From: Candidatus Zhuqueibacterota bacterium | GTDB taxonomy: Bacteria > Zhuqueibacterota > Zhuqueibacteria > Residuimicrobiales > Krinioviventaceae | Assembly (NCBI GenBank): GCA_003854995.1 | Contig: RQOI01000083.1 | Span: forward strand, 1-36,827 | Direction of reading: 5' to 3' | DNA length: 36,827 bases | Shown here: positions 1 to 8,645 of the stretch, piece by piece | How positions within the stretch are numbered: the stretch's first letter is position 1 | Layout: every line of letters begins with the position of its first letter | The notes under the pieces: model-generated | What the model saw: only the letters and a program-made list of their open reading frames with translations | The model's database searches: none | Told to the model about the DNA's origin: nothing | Program-made: the position numbers and the translations under genes

Positions 1-1377
1 ATAGCGCTGGAGAGCGGTGCACCCGGCGTCGCGATTCTTCCCCGTCAACCCATCATGGATCCCCAGATAAAGTCGGCTTTTGAATCACGGGTGCAGAACA
101 TGTGGTCGGAACCGGCGTCGCCGGCGCCAATGCCCTGGAAAATCTATACCAAAGACAATCTGGGTCCGGCATTTTCGCAAATCCAGACGATCCCCTCTCC
201 CCTTCCTCCCCATACGCCATTCCGCATTGTGGCCAAAATCACCGATCCTTCCGGTGTTTATGATGACACGGCGGCGCCGGGAGGCCAGGGCGTCTACCTC
301 GAATATGGCGCCACCTGGCCGCCGCCTGATTCACTCTTTGTGACCCTGTCACCTGTTGAAAAAGCACAAGACTGGTATATCAGCGACAGCTTTTTGCCTG
401 GCCAACCGGCCGGTGCTGTATTGCACGCTCGACTGTACGCCCATGACAATTATCACGAGGGCTTGAATAGCCCCAAACGCAATGCGGGGCACAGCGATGT
501 CGAGTATTTTCCGGTCATCCACAGCATCTCATCGTTTGAATATGCCGGCGATATTGGCCCCATTCTGTGGCAGCCGGGCGCAGTGACAGTGGATTCACGA
601 CATCAGCTGTGGGTGACGACGGGCGATGGTTCGCTGGTGATCATGGATTCGACGGGCAAACCGCTGAGCTTTTCGCCGCTCAGCAGCGGCATGAGCGGCG
701 ATTATCAATCCATGACAATGACGAGCATTGTCGGATGTGCGACCGATGCCTACAGCAATATGCTCGTCGCCTGCAACACCAATCCGCCCATGATCTTCCG
801 TTTCAACATCCTGGACGGCGAGCCGTTGCCCGGCCTGTCCGTCAACATGGCCATAGGGAGATCGGACAGCATCCGCGCGTTCACCACCGATGACCATGGC
901 AATTTGTACATCCTGGAAAAACAGTCCGCTCGATGGTTCATCCTTTCGCCAACAGGCGATGACCTGAAAGGGATGCCCTACGGTGATCCGCAAAGGACCG
1001 GCACAGACATCGCTGTGCTCGGAAACAGCGCCATGGTTTTCATATCGGATCGAACATCCGATGTCGTGCAGTGCTGGTACGGCGCTGTCGAGGGCAGCCA
1101 TTCGCAGTATTGGAGAGCGGATAATTTCCTGCCCAGCACGGTTGGCCTGGGAAAACTCTATGTGGGAAAGGACGATCATATTTTCGTGCCCCACAGGCGC
1201 CATCATTTCATCGCCGAATACGATCGCGCGGGTCGGTTACTGGGCCACATTTTCGGCGCGGGTGAGCTCTTTGCGCCGCAGGCGCTGGCGTTTTCACCGA
1301 ACGGTGAGTTCCTGTACATCACGCAGGTCGTGGGCGACGGCCCCGACCGGATCAAGCGATGGAGACGAAAAGGATAG
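1..1377 (+). CDS. NHL/six-bladed beta-propeller-like protein, 5' end outside window
   Basis: The reading frame is open from the first base, so the true start lies upstream; the ATG at 55 is probably internal. About 458 residues are visible. The first ~150 residues look like an Ig/FN3-like region (a 'DPSGVYDD' segment, typical of extracellular beta-sandwich domains). From about residue 185 onward there are repeated segments of the type 'vD..g.lWVtt..g..vimds.G', 'TTDDHGNLYILE' and 'LAFSPNGEFLYIT', which are the hallmarks of NHL/SMP-30-type propeller blades. Such proteins are usually exported and bind ligands or other proteins; no catalytic residue can be assigned. It ends 12 bases before the next gene, so the two are probably co-transcribed. 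The signal peptide cannot be judged because the N-terminus is missing. Confidence 0.8.
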   Translation: MALESGAPGVAILPRQPIMDPQIKSAFESRVQNMWSEPASPAPMPWKIYTKDNLGPAFSQIQTIPSPLPPHTPFRIVAKITDPSGVYDDTAAPGGQGVYLEYGATWPPPDSLFVTLSPVEKAQDWYISDSFLPGQPAGAVLHARLYAHDNYHEGLNSPKRNAGHSDVEYFPVIHSISSFEYAGDIGPILWQPGAVTVDSRHQLWVTTGDGSLVIMDSTGKPLSFSPLSSGMSGDYQSMTMTSIVGCATDAYSNMLVACNTNPPMIFRFNILDGEPLPGLSVNMAIGRSDSIRAFTTDDHGNLYILEKQSARWFILSPTGDDLKGMPYGDPQRTGTDIAVLGNSAMVFISDRTSDVVQCWYGAVEGSHSQYWRADNFLPSTVGLGKLYVGKDDHIFVPHRRHHFIAEYDRAGRLLGHIFGAGELFAPQALAFSPNGEFLYITQVVGDGPDRIKRWRRKG

Positions 1378-1389
1378 AGAGGGAAGATT

Positions 1390-2493
1390 ATGCCATTCGC
1401 CAAGATTGAACCGGAACAGGTCAGAGTGTTTCCGCTCGCATCGCGCAAGAGCAAGAGTGCCATCGAGGCGGTCGCCATCGACCCAACGGAAAAGCCGGCC
1501 ATGAGCGGTGACATTGAAATCATCCTGCGGGAAACGGCGCAGCGCATCAGGCGCGCGCGCGAAAAGGGCGCTTCGGTCATACTCGCATTTGGCGCACATC
1601 TGATCAAGAACGGCCTTGGGCTGGCGGTCATCGAACTGATGAAAAGCGGCTGGGTGACGCATATCGCCACCAACGGCGCAGGTGGTATTCACGATTGGGA
1701 ATTCGCCTGGCTCGGACGCTCTGAGGAAGACGTGCGCGCCAATGTCGCAACCGGCACATTCGGGACATGGGAAGAGACCGGCAAATACATCAACCTTGCG
1801 GTGCAGACTGGCGCTCTCGCCGACATGGGCTATGGTGAATCGCTCGGCGCGCTGATCGACCGGGAAGAGCTCTCTTTCCCTGATCCCTCTGAACTTGATG
1901 CAGAGATGAAATCTTCCTCAACAGCAGATGATCTCTTCCTCAGCGCCCGGGTCGAGCTGCTGCAGACGATGCGAAAATTTCAGCTGGCGGGCCGCTGGCG
2001 CATCGCGCATCCCTATAAAAAATACTCTGTCCTGGGACACGCTTTTGAACTCGGAATCCCGGCGACGATCCATCCCGGCATCGGCTATGACATCATCTAT
2101 CTCAATCCCTACGCCAATGGCGCAGCCCTGGGACGCGCAGCGCACACAGATTTCAAGATCATGGTCAATTCTGTGGCCAATCTGTCGCATGGCGTGTTTT
2201 TGTCGGTCGGCTCTGCCGTCATGGCGCCGCAAATTTTCGAAAAAGCGCTCTCCTTTGCCAATAACATAAAGATACAGGCCGGCGATCCGATCGTTCACGA
2301 TCATTGCATGGTTGTCAATGATTTGCAGCAAGGGGCATGGGACTGGCAGCAGGGCGAACCGCCGAGAGAGACGCCTGACTATTATTTTCGTTTTCTCAAA
2401 AGCTTTTATCGCATGGGCGGTGCGGTGCACTATGTTGCTGCGGACAATCGGACTTTTTTATTGAATCTATATCATCTGCTGATCTCGGGATAG
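1390..2493 (+). CDS. conserved protein of uncertain function, possibly deoxyhypusine-synthase-like
   Basis: This is a 367-residue soluble protein with no signal peptide or membrane segment. The ATG start is preceded by a purine-rich GAGAGGGA ribosome-binding site. The most conserved-looking part is residues ~60-135: 'FGAHLIKNGL', 'THIATNGAGGIHDWE', 'EEDV' and 'GTFGTWEETG'. The glycine-rich 'TNGAGGIHDWE' resembles a dinucleotide-binding or deoxyhypusine-synthase-like fold found in uncharacterised bacterial proteins. A second glycine/histidine-rich area lies at ~215-300 ('IPATIHPGIGYDIIYLNP', then 'NLSHGVFLSVGSAVM'). The family assignment is from memory of such motifs and is weak. A soluble, enzyme-like cytoplasmic protein is the safe statement. 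It follows the propeller gene by 12 bases. Confidence 0.8.
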   Translation: MPFAKIEPEQVRVFPLASRKSKSAIEAVAIDPTEKPAMSGDIEIILRETAQRIRRAREKGASVILAFGAHLIKNGLGLAVIELMKSGWVTHIATNGAGGIHDWEFAWLGRSEEDVRANVATGTFGTWEETGKYINLAVQTGALADMGYGESLGALIDREELSFPDPSELDAEMKSSSTADDLFLSARVELLQTMRKFQLAGRWRIAHPYKKYSVLGHAFELGIPATIHPGIGYDIIYLNPYANGAALGRAAHTDFKIMVNSVANLSHGVFLSVGSAVMAPQIFEKALSFANNIKIQAGDPIVHDHCMVVNDLQQGAWDWQQGEPPRETPDYYFRFLKSFYRMGGAVHYVAADNRTFLLNLYHLLISG

Positions 2494-2606
2494 GGGAATA
2501 TGCGACATAATCGGACTGTTAACAAAAGCATCAAGTTTAAATGGTAGGGGGCGAACAGCAGATCCGCCAGTCATGGGGAATGCATAAAATGGGAGGATGA
2601 AGCACC

Positions 2607-4151
2607 TTGGGGAAACGCCAGAAAAGTTTCAGCGAACCAAAATACGAAATCAATGTAGAATCGAAAGACAAGGTCCTCATCAGGCAAGAGAAGCGGAATC
2701 CTCTCTGGCGTCTTTTCGTGCAAATGATCGTCACATCCGTCATCGCTTATGCAGTGATCCTCATCTTGGCACTCCTCTATAACAGCACCAGTCATCTTTT
2801 CGTCCCGTCAAAAATTGTCATCTCACCCCTTTACGGTGTCAATGCAGAACCGTTGTCAGGGCAGGCGTGTGAGGAGATCAATGTCTATATCGATGGCCGT
2901 AAAAAGCCATTGCCGAAAAAGATATCCCGCGACGGGATTTCCGTGCCCTTCAAACGGCGCGGACAACACCTCATCGGCATCGAAAATGTCAATAGCCGCC
3001 TGGACTCACTGGCGTTTGCGCAGGAAAAAAGAGCGCTCGACTCACTGGACCTGGCCAAAGACGTATATTCTGCCATACGCCCACTCTCTGATTATGTTTT
3101 TCACCAGGTCGTCGATGAAAGAGATTTCTCCGCCTCGCGGTTTTTATATTTCATTCAGCGCAAACCGTACGCTGACAAGCCCTACCTGCTTTTTTTCTCC
3201 AAACCTGACAAAGCCGCTATTCATTTCGGAGAGGCGGCAGTCAAAAACATGTCCGAAAACTCGACCGTATTGAAAGATTTTTACAGCAGCCTCTATTCCC
3301 GTATTTCACCCTTCTGTCCGGACGTGGGTCACTTGACAGACGACTTTCTCAATCGCCTTGAACAAACCTATGCCGTCGACATTCCCCGGTTCGATGGATT
3401 CGAATGGTTTTCGGAGAACCGAATGAAGCGATTCCGCTATGCCGATGGCATGCGACAACTTTTCCGGAGCTCTGTTTTCATTCTGCCCTATATTGAAAAA
3501 GATCCGCGGAGCAGGCTAGTCGCCAGGCTCGTGCTCTCGTTTGCGGATGTGGGCGCCACTCAATTCGACGCCATTGAAATTAAGAATATAGAGCTCACTG
3601 AAAGAGAGATTGTGCCGCCAGATGCTGCTCTTTTTGAAATCATTGGCGCGTATCTCCACATTTATTATTCATTTTTATCATCCGGCAGCACAGACGAGTC
3701 TGATCTGCGCGACTTGATCGCCGTATGCAATCGTTCCAGTCCAGATGTCGATGCGCTCGACCTGCTCGGCAACAGGGTTGTGCGTCGCAGCTCAATGCCG
3801 CACGTTCGTGCGCTGGCTGATTTTTTTGCCAGGATCGAGCGCCTGCAATGCCGTCAACTCTATGACGAGCTGGCCTCTTTTTGGCAGAATGATCCGTATA
3901 ACCTTGGTGCAATCGGATTCACGGCGCAAGAAAAAGAGGTCATGCGCGCCATCATCAAATATACCCTGGCGTTAAAAGAGAACGAACATCGTTGCGTTGC
4001 GCAGGAGTGGCCGAATATCGACCAGCGTCTGGCTCTCTTTTCTCAGGCAAAAAAAATGATCGACACGACGGTGTCGCTCGCCTGGCTGCAGGACGAAGTT
4101 TTGTACGCTGTCTTAAAGGCGGAGATAGCGAACCTCGATCAAAAATTATAG
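2607..4151 (+). CDS. unknown single-pass inner-membrane protein
   Basis: I do not recognise this 514-residue protein. The start is TTG at 2607, supported by a GGGAGG ribosome-binding site at 2591-2596; no in-frame ATG fits better. The N-terminus is basic and cytoplasmic (residues 1-~33). One hydrophobic helix follows at about 36-56 ('MIVTSVIAYAVILILALLY'). The remaining ~455 residues would lie in the periplasm and look mixed alpha/beta, with many helical stretches after residue 230. There is no signal-peptidase site. The gene is separated from the following one by only seven bases, so the two are almost certainly expressed together. The 113 bases upstream (2494-2606) hold no convincing promoter or terminator. 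Confidence 0.75.
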   Translation: MGKRQKSFSEPKYEINVESKDKVLIRQEKRNPLWRLFVQMIVTSVIAYAVILILALLYNSTSHLFVPSKIVISPLYGVNAEPLSGQACEEINVYIDGRKKPLPKKISRDGISVPFKRRGQHLIGIENVNSRLDSLAFAQEKRALDSLDLAKDVYSAIRPLSDYVFHQVVDERDFSASRFLYFIQRKPYADKPYLLFFSKPDKAAIHFGEAAVKNMSENSTVLKDFYSSLYSRISPFCPDVGHLTDDFLNRLEQTYAVDIPRFDGFEWFSENRMKRFRYADGMRQLFRSSVFILPYIEKDPRSRLVARLVLSFADVGATQFDAIEIKNIELTEREIVPPDAALFEIIGAYLHIYYSFLSSGSTDESDLRDLIAVCNRSSPDVDALDLLGNRVVRRSSMPHVRALADFFARIERLQCRQLYDELASFWQNDPYNLGAIGFTAQEKEVMRAIIKYTLALKENEHRCVAQEWPNIDQRLALFSQAKKMIDTTVSLAWLQDEVLYAVLKAEIANLDQKL

Positions 4152-4158
4152 AAAGATT

Positions 4159-5652
4159 ATGCGGACTCTATTTTTACTGCTCATCATTGGCGAGATGACC
4201 CTGGCGGCCACAGTTGATGGCACGCTCATCACCCAGATAAAGGGAATACCGGACAATGCGACGATCCGCAGTTCCTCAAATCCCGCCATCCTGCAACGTT
4301 CGCTGCCAAATGGATCATATTCCGTTCAGGTCGCATCACCCGTCAATGACTATATCATCATCAGCCCGGCAGAGGGCGATGCGAATCTCTACGCCCCGCG
4401 CATCATTCGGGCTGCCAACGCGGGTACGGACACTCTGTATATCATTCCGCCTATGAATGAGCGCATTTCGATCTTTGTCGATAACAAGACCGGCAGAGAT
4501 TTTGCGTTTATCGTTGACAAAGCCGTCGTTTCGGACAAGTTGGTCACATCAGAAAAAGACTACCGACTGGAGATCACGCCGCAGCGCGTCGGCATATCGC
4601 AGCTGCTCATCGCGGCTTTCGCATCGGATTTCCCGGCGGTCGTGCGTCGAGTTGCCATACTGCCAGGTCAAGGGAGAGGATATCTGGTCATTGAACGACA
4701 AGATATCGGTCTCGCGCCACTGCCCGTCGCCGTCTCTCCACCGCCAAGCTACACACGCGCGCGGACTGAAGAGCGGCTTTCAGCGCCTCACATCGCAACC
4801 GAGCGGAACAAGCCTTTAGGGCGCGAGTCCGCGTCGCCTTCCGCTGGCCTCGAGCGCGCGGAAGAACTCTACGTCCCCCTGTCGAGGGCGCCGGCGGTTC
4901 GGCCGCTCACTCAAGAGCGCGACACAAATAAAGACCGCGAACGGGCCATTGACGCCGCCCAGTCGGCCTACTATTTTTCTGACCGATTGATGGTCAAGGA
5001 CAAAATCAATGGCTCGCTGGCCATCCATGGCAGCTACCAAACGTTTCTCCATGGCGCCGAAGCAGTTGAGTTCCTGCATTATGGCCTGGAGGTTTATAAC
5101 ATCCGCCTGTTCGGAAGCTTTTATGATCTCAGCATGGAAGCAGCAAAATCTGAACAGTTGCCCGATGCATACTATTCGGGATCGCTCACCTGGCATCACT
5201 CGCCGTACGCCGCCATTGATCTCGCGTACAAATCAGGGCTTGATGATGCGTGGTATTCGCGCTATGATGCTGCCCGGATGTCGCTGGGCGTGAACGGCTG
5301 CTATAAAAGTCGCGGTGAAAAATTTCAAATCGGCGTGGGGGTGCGTTTTCAAGTGGACTATGGTGATTTTGCCGCCCATGTCAATGAGACAGAGGAGAGT
5401 CAATTTCGCTACCTACCTGGCTTTTATCTGATCGCCGGCAGAAATTTTGCCGGCACAACAGCATCGGTCGTCGCCGGCGTCATCGATGAAGCGTTCTATG
5501 CCAGCGCATCCATACTGATTGCCCGGCATGTTGGTCTGACCTATGCTTACAAAGGGGAGACTCTTGGCAGCGCACCGCTGACGTCACTGGAGAAAGAGCC
5601 CTATCACAAGCTGACGCTCGCGTTAAGCTTGACAATGAAGAAAAGGCCTTAA
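4159..5652 (+). CDS. unknown exported protein with beta-barrel-like C-terminus
   Basis: This 497-residue protein has a signal peptide (short hydrophobic core, probable cleavage after 'MTLAA', residues 1-~17). Residues ~20-185 look beta-rich, like surface or carbohydrate-binding domains. Residues ~190-265 form a low-complexity Pro/Arg/Glu/Ser linker. From ~275 to the end there are many alternating-hydrophobicity strands with aromatic girdle-like residues ('NGSLAIHGSYQTFLHG', 'YHKLTLALSLTMKKRP'), suggesting an outer-membrane barrel or beta-sheet domain. It does not end in the usual C-terminal aromatic residue, which weakens the barrel call. Start: ATG at 4159 after AGAAAG. Its close linkage to the inner-membrane protein at 2607 suggests the pair works across the envelope. 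Family not recognised. Confidence 0.75.
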   Translation: MRTLFLLLIIGEMTLAATVDGTLITQIKGIPDNATIRSSSNPAILQRSLPNGSYSVQVASPVNDYIIISPAEGDANLYAPRIIRAANAGTDTLYIIPPMNERISIFVDNKTGRDFAFIVDKAVVSDKLVTSEKDYRLEITPQRVGISQLLIAAFASDFPAVVRRVAILPGQGRGYLVIERQDIGLAPLPVAVSPPPSYTRARTEERLSAPHIATERNKPLGRESASPSAGLERAEELYVPLSRAPAVRPLTQERDTNKDRERAIDAAQSAYYFSDRLMVKDKINGSLAIHGSYQTFLHGAEAVEFLHYGLEVYNIRLFGSFYDLSMEAAKSEQLPDAYYSGSLTWHHSPYAAIDLAYKSGLDDAWYSRYDAARMSLGVNGCYKSRGEKFQIGVGVRFQVDYGDFAAHVNETEESQFRYLPGFYLIAGRNFAGTTASVVAGVIDEAFYASASILIARHVGLTYAYKGETLGSAPLTSLEKEPYHKLTLALSLTMKKRP

Positions 5653-5671
5653 CCGATTCGCCAGTCAAACC

Positions 5672-7444
5672 TCATGCCGCTTCATCATCGAGGTTCAAGA
5701 ACTCTTTTCGCGATCCCTTCACTTTGGCCGGCACACCCATGGCCACTGAATAGGGAGGGATATCTCGCGTCACCACAGAGCCGGCGCCAATGACGCTGCC
5801 GTTGCCGATGGTGATGCCATCGAGAACCTTGACATCCGTGCCCAGCCAGACATCATCCCCTATCAAAACGCCGCCGCGATTGGCATAGCCCTGGCGCATG
5901 ATCGGCACATCGGTTCGATGGTAGTTATGTTGCGCCCCGCCAATGTAACAGTTCGCCGCCAGCAAGACGTGCTTGCCGAGCTTGATTTCAGACGTCGTGC
6001 CCAGGCGGCAATTGCCGCCGATGTTGGAGAAATCGCCGATCTCGATTCGACCGTCGCGCGTCCCCAGCACTGTGCCGCGTCCGAGCAGCACTTCATTGCC
6101 CAGAACAATCTCGGACTCGCCATTGCCTTGCGCACTCAGCTTGCAATACTCATCAATGACGCATTTTCGGCCAATGGTGATCTTTTTGCCATGCTGGATG
6201 GTCATGCTGCGGCCAAAAAGCGTACCTGGGCCCACTTTTTTGAACAGCGACGGGAAGAGCAGCTTTCTGAGAAAATAGCCGAGAATGCCCGGCAGGTAGC
6301 CGCAAAAGAAGGTGACCAGTTCGAACGTGCACAGGGTGAAAAGGTTATACGAGCCAATTTGAATGTCCTGATATTTTTTCAAGGCGGACTTGCGCTGTCG
6401 CATGATATCCTCAAAGCTACTAAAATATTTGACATCTCCCTTGACATCGCCGGCATCGATGTGATAGGTTATCTTATCGCCAATGATAACACTCTTGACG
6501 TGAATGCCCAGAGTCGCATAGTACAGTCCGCCGACAATGCCGGCGACAAGTGCTTTGGCGCGCAAAAGCAGAGCGACGGACAATCCCACGGCGCCCGCCA
6601 CGCCCATTCGCGAAAAGACAATAAAGTAGGCGCTTTCCGCCAATCCAATGCCACCGATCGAAATGGGTATCATGGTGATGGTCATGACGATGGGCGTTAT
6701 GATCAGAGCATCCATAAAAGTGATGGAGGCGCGGAAGGCCAGGGCGCTCACATAGACGTTGAAAGAAGCCAATAAATAGAAAAGGACAGAGTTGATCATG
6801 GCGAACAGAAAGGCACTCCGGTTATTCTTCAGCGACAGGGTGGCTTTTTGAAATTTGAGCAATTTGCAGAAAATCCTTTGTGCCGCGGTCCATTTGATCT
6901 GTTGTGAAAAGCGATGCAATATCTTTGGATTGAGAATGATGATGAGAATTGAGGCATAGCCGAAGAGGCAGATCGCCAAGCCGACCATCAGCCAGAGGCT
7001 GTTCAATTGATGCAAAGCGATGCCAAAAGCGATGATAGCCATGAGCAACAGTACGGACAGTCCGGTGAAGCGCTCGACAAAGACCGACGAAAATGTTTCA
7101 GCAGGCTTTTGGGTGGATTTTCCCAAGGCATAGGCGCGCACGACATCCCCTCCCACATTCGTCGGCAATATCGTATTAAAAAAATAGCCGACGATATAGA
7201 GCCAAAAGCATCGCCACAGCGTCACATTGATGTTGAACGCCTTGAGGATCACCTGCCATTTCCAGGCGCTGCAAAAAACAAGCATTGGCGTGATGGCGAT
7301 CGACAGCAACAAATAGTTCACGTCCGTTTGTTTTATGGTTTGCCAGATCTGCGCAAAGCCTGCCTTATAAAACACATAGGCGATGAGAGCCAGGCTCACG
7401 CCGATGCGCAGGAAAAATTCGAGGCTGTTCGCTTTTTTGCCCAT
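5672..7444 (-). CDS. flippase-like membrane domain (LPG_synthase_TM/UPF0104) fused to hexapeptide-repeat acyltransferase
   Basis: A 590-residue fusion. Residues ~1-310 have about eight hydrophobic helices and signature segments of the lysylphosphatidylglycerol synthase TM/UPF0104 family ('FFNTILPTNVGGDVVRAYAL', 'PISIGGIGLAESAYF'), related to proteins that move or modify lipid-linked substrates. After a linker (~310-435, with another hydrophobic stretch near 390-415) comes a left-handed beta-helix acyltransferase (~440-580) with hexapeptide repeats. It has a catalytic-type histidine in 'AQHNYHRTDVP' and a closing 'GVPAKVKG', as in maltose/galactoside acetyltransferases. The start is the ATG at 7444, preceded by AGGTCAG; a longer in-frame extension to 7507 would run into the upstream gene's stop. 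It is the last gene of the polysaccharide cluster and converges with the gene at 4159 across 19 bases. Inferred role: acylating and/or translocating a lipid-linked glycan. Confidence 0.88.
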   Translation of the reverse strand: MGKKANSLEFFLRIGVSLALIAYVFYKAGFAQIWQTIKQTDVNYLLLSIAITPMLVFCSAWKWQVILKAFNINVTLWRCFWLYIVGYFFNTILPTNVGGDVVRAYALGKSTQKPAETFSSVFVERFTGLSVLLLMAIIAFGIALHQLNSLWLMVGLAICLFGYASILIIILNPKILHRFSQQIKWTAAQRIFCKLLKFQKATLSLKNNRSAFLFAMINSVLFYLLASFNVYVSALAFRASITFMDALIITPIVMTITMIPISIGGIGLAESAYFIVFSRMGVAGAVGLSVALLLRAKALVAGIVGGLYYATLGIHVKSVIIGDKITYHIDAGDVKGDVKYFSSFEDIMRQRKSALKKYQDIQIGSYNLFTLCTFELVTFFCGYLPGILGYFLRKLLFPSLFKKVGPGTLFGRSMTIQHGKKITIGRKCVIDEYCKLSAQGNGESEIVLGNEVLLGRGTVLGTRDGRIEIGDFSNIGGNCRLGTTSEIKLGKHVLLAANCYIGGAQHNYHRTDVPIMRQGYANRGGVLIGDDVWLGTDVKVLDGITIGNGSVIGAGSVVTRDIPPYSVAMGVPAKVKGSRKEFLNLDDEAA

Positions 7445-7457
7445 CGCTGACCTGTTT

Positions 7458-8645
7458 TTAATTCGTATATCCGCGCAATAAAGACCGCAGATGATGTGCT
7501 GCCGCACGAGCTTTGGCTTTTTCTTTGACGAGCAACGGCACCATTTTATTCTTCAGGGCGTCGCGGTTCTCGTATGAGCGCACGATTAGCTCGAGATATT
7601 TTTCCAACGAGAGATCGCTGAAATCAATGAGGTTGTCTTGCATACCGATTGTGCGCATAAAACCGCGATTTTTCGGATAGGTGTTGATGCCGACCGGCAC
7701 GACGCCCATCGCTGACGAGAGAATCAGCGAATGCGTTCGCATGCCGACAAAAAGCTCCATTCGTTTGAGAATCGCGCAGATATCCTGGTAACTGTACTTT
7801 TTGTTTGTCACCAGTCGGATTCGTTCCTTTGTCTTGACTCTCTGCAAAACCTGGCTTGCGATACCCATGTCCATATGTTGAGTCTCAACAAAAATGACAT
7901 CGACATCCAGGGCGGCGATGACCCTGTCTACGGTTTCAGCATACAATTCGACAAGGTTGTCGCGGCCAAAAGCAGATCCGTCACCTTTCACAAATGCATC
8001 CACATAACTGTTCACATTAAATCCGATCACGGATTTGCCGGTCTCGAACAGGCGTTCCGAACGCTTCACTTCTTCAAAGCGCTTCTCCCCTGACGCTTCA
8101 GCGTTGAGGGCGCAATCCGCCCCTTCGATGATATTGGGATGCGTCAGGTTGAGCTTTTCGAGCAGTTCGACGGAAGCCTGGTCGCGCAGGATCAGAGCAT
8201 CCGCACAATCGACGATCCATTGCAGCGCCTTTTTGCCTGCGTCGGTGCGGACTGGCCCGAGGCTGCTGTTGTAGAGGACGATCGGGATTCGTCGTTTCTT
8301 CGCCATTGGCAGGATTTTTGAGAGCGTCCAAAGGTAATTGTAAAGCGGGTTATAGAGTTTGCGATCAAACAAGATCGCATCGGTCACGAGTACAAGATTC
8401 GAACGCAAGACCGTTCTCAGCGTGGGAATGCCAAATATTTTCACGCTGCCATTCCAGGGCAGCAAACTGACCGGCTTGACGCCGAACTTTTCAAACGAAT
8501 GCCGCACAAATGCCGGATTGATGGTGGGAACGAGGAATTCCACACGTTTGTAACGAGCAGCAATGTCCGTCAGCAGACACCCGAGAATGGCCGCATCGCC
8601 CGCGTTACGACCGGAATTATTGCCAATGACAGCGATCTTTTTCAT
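7458..8645 (-). CDS. polysaccharide pyruvyl transferase family protein
   Basis: A 395-residue member of the CsaB/WcaK-type family that adds ketal pyruvate to sugars of surface polysaccharides, using phosphoenolpyruvate. Visible hallmarks are an N-terminal 'GNNSGRNAGDAAIL' loop (the family's G-N-x-GD-A motif), a central 'LRDQASVELL' segment, and a C-terminal 'VGMRTHSLILSSAMGVVPVG' containing the conserved R-x-H pair. Length is normal. It overlaps the upstream epimerase/dehydratase gene by four bases (ATGA-type coupling) and lies 13 bases before the flippase-acyltransferase fusion. No signal peptide, so it acts in the cytoplasm, probably on lipid-linked intermediates. The exact acceptor sugar cannot be told from sequence. 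Confidence 0.9.
   Translation of the reverse strand: MKKIAVIGNNSGRNAGDAAILGCLLTDIAARYKRVEFLVPTINPAFVRHSFEKFGVKPVSLLPWNGSVKIFGIPTLRTVLRSNLVLVTDAILFDRKLYNPLYNYLWTLSKILPMAKKRRIPIVLYNSSLGPVRTDAGKKALQWIVDCADALILRDQASVELLEKLNLTHPNIIEGADCALNAEASGEKRFEEVKRSERLFETGKSVIGFNVNSYVDAFVKGDGSAFGRDNLVELYAETVDRVIAALDVDVIFVETQHMDMGIASQVLQRVKTKERIRLVTNKKYSYQDICAILKRMELFVGMRTHSLILSSAMGVVPVGINTYPKNRGFMRTIGMQDNLIDFSDLSLEKYLELIVRSYENRDALKNKMVPLLVKEKAKARAAAHHLRSLLRGYTN

Noticed and set aside
595..1206. 203-residue open frame on the - strand
   Set aside because: Antisense to the propeller gene and lacking any recognisable motif.
5653..5671. bidirectional terminator between converging genes
   Set aside because: The 19-base gap has only a short AAGGCCTT palindrome at the end of the preceding gene and no T-tract.
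5918..6775. 285-residue open frame on the + strand
   Set aside because: It lies wholly antisense within the flippase-acyltransferase gene, whose protein is clearly recognisable; composition is like a shadow frame.
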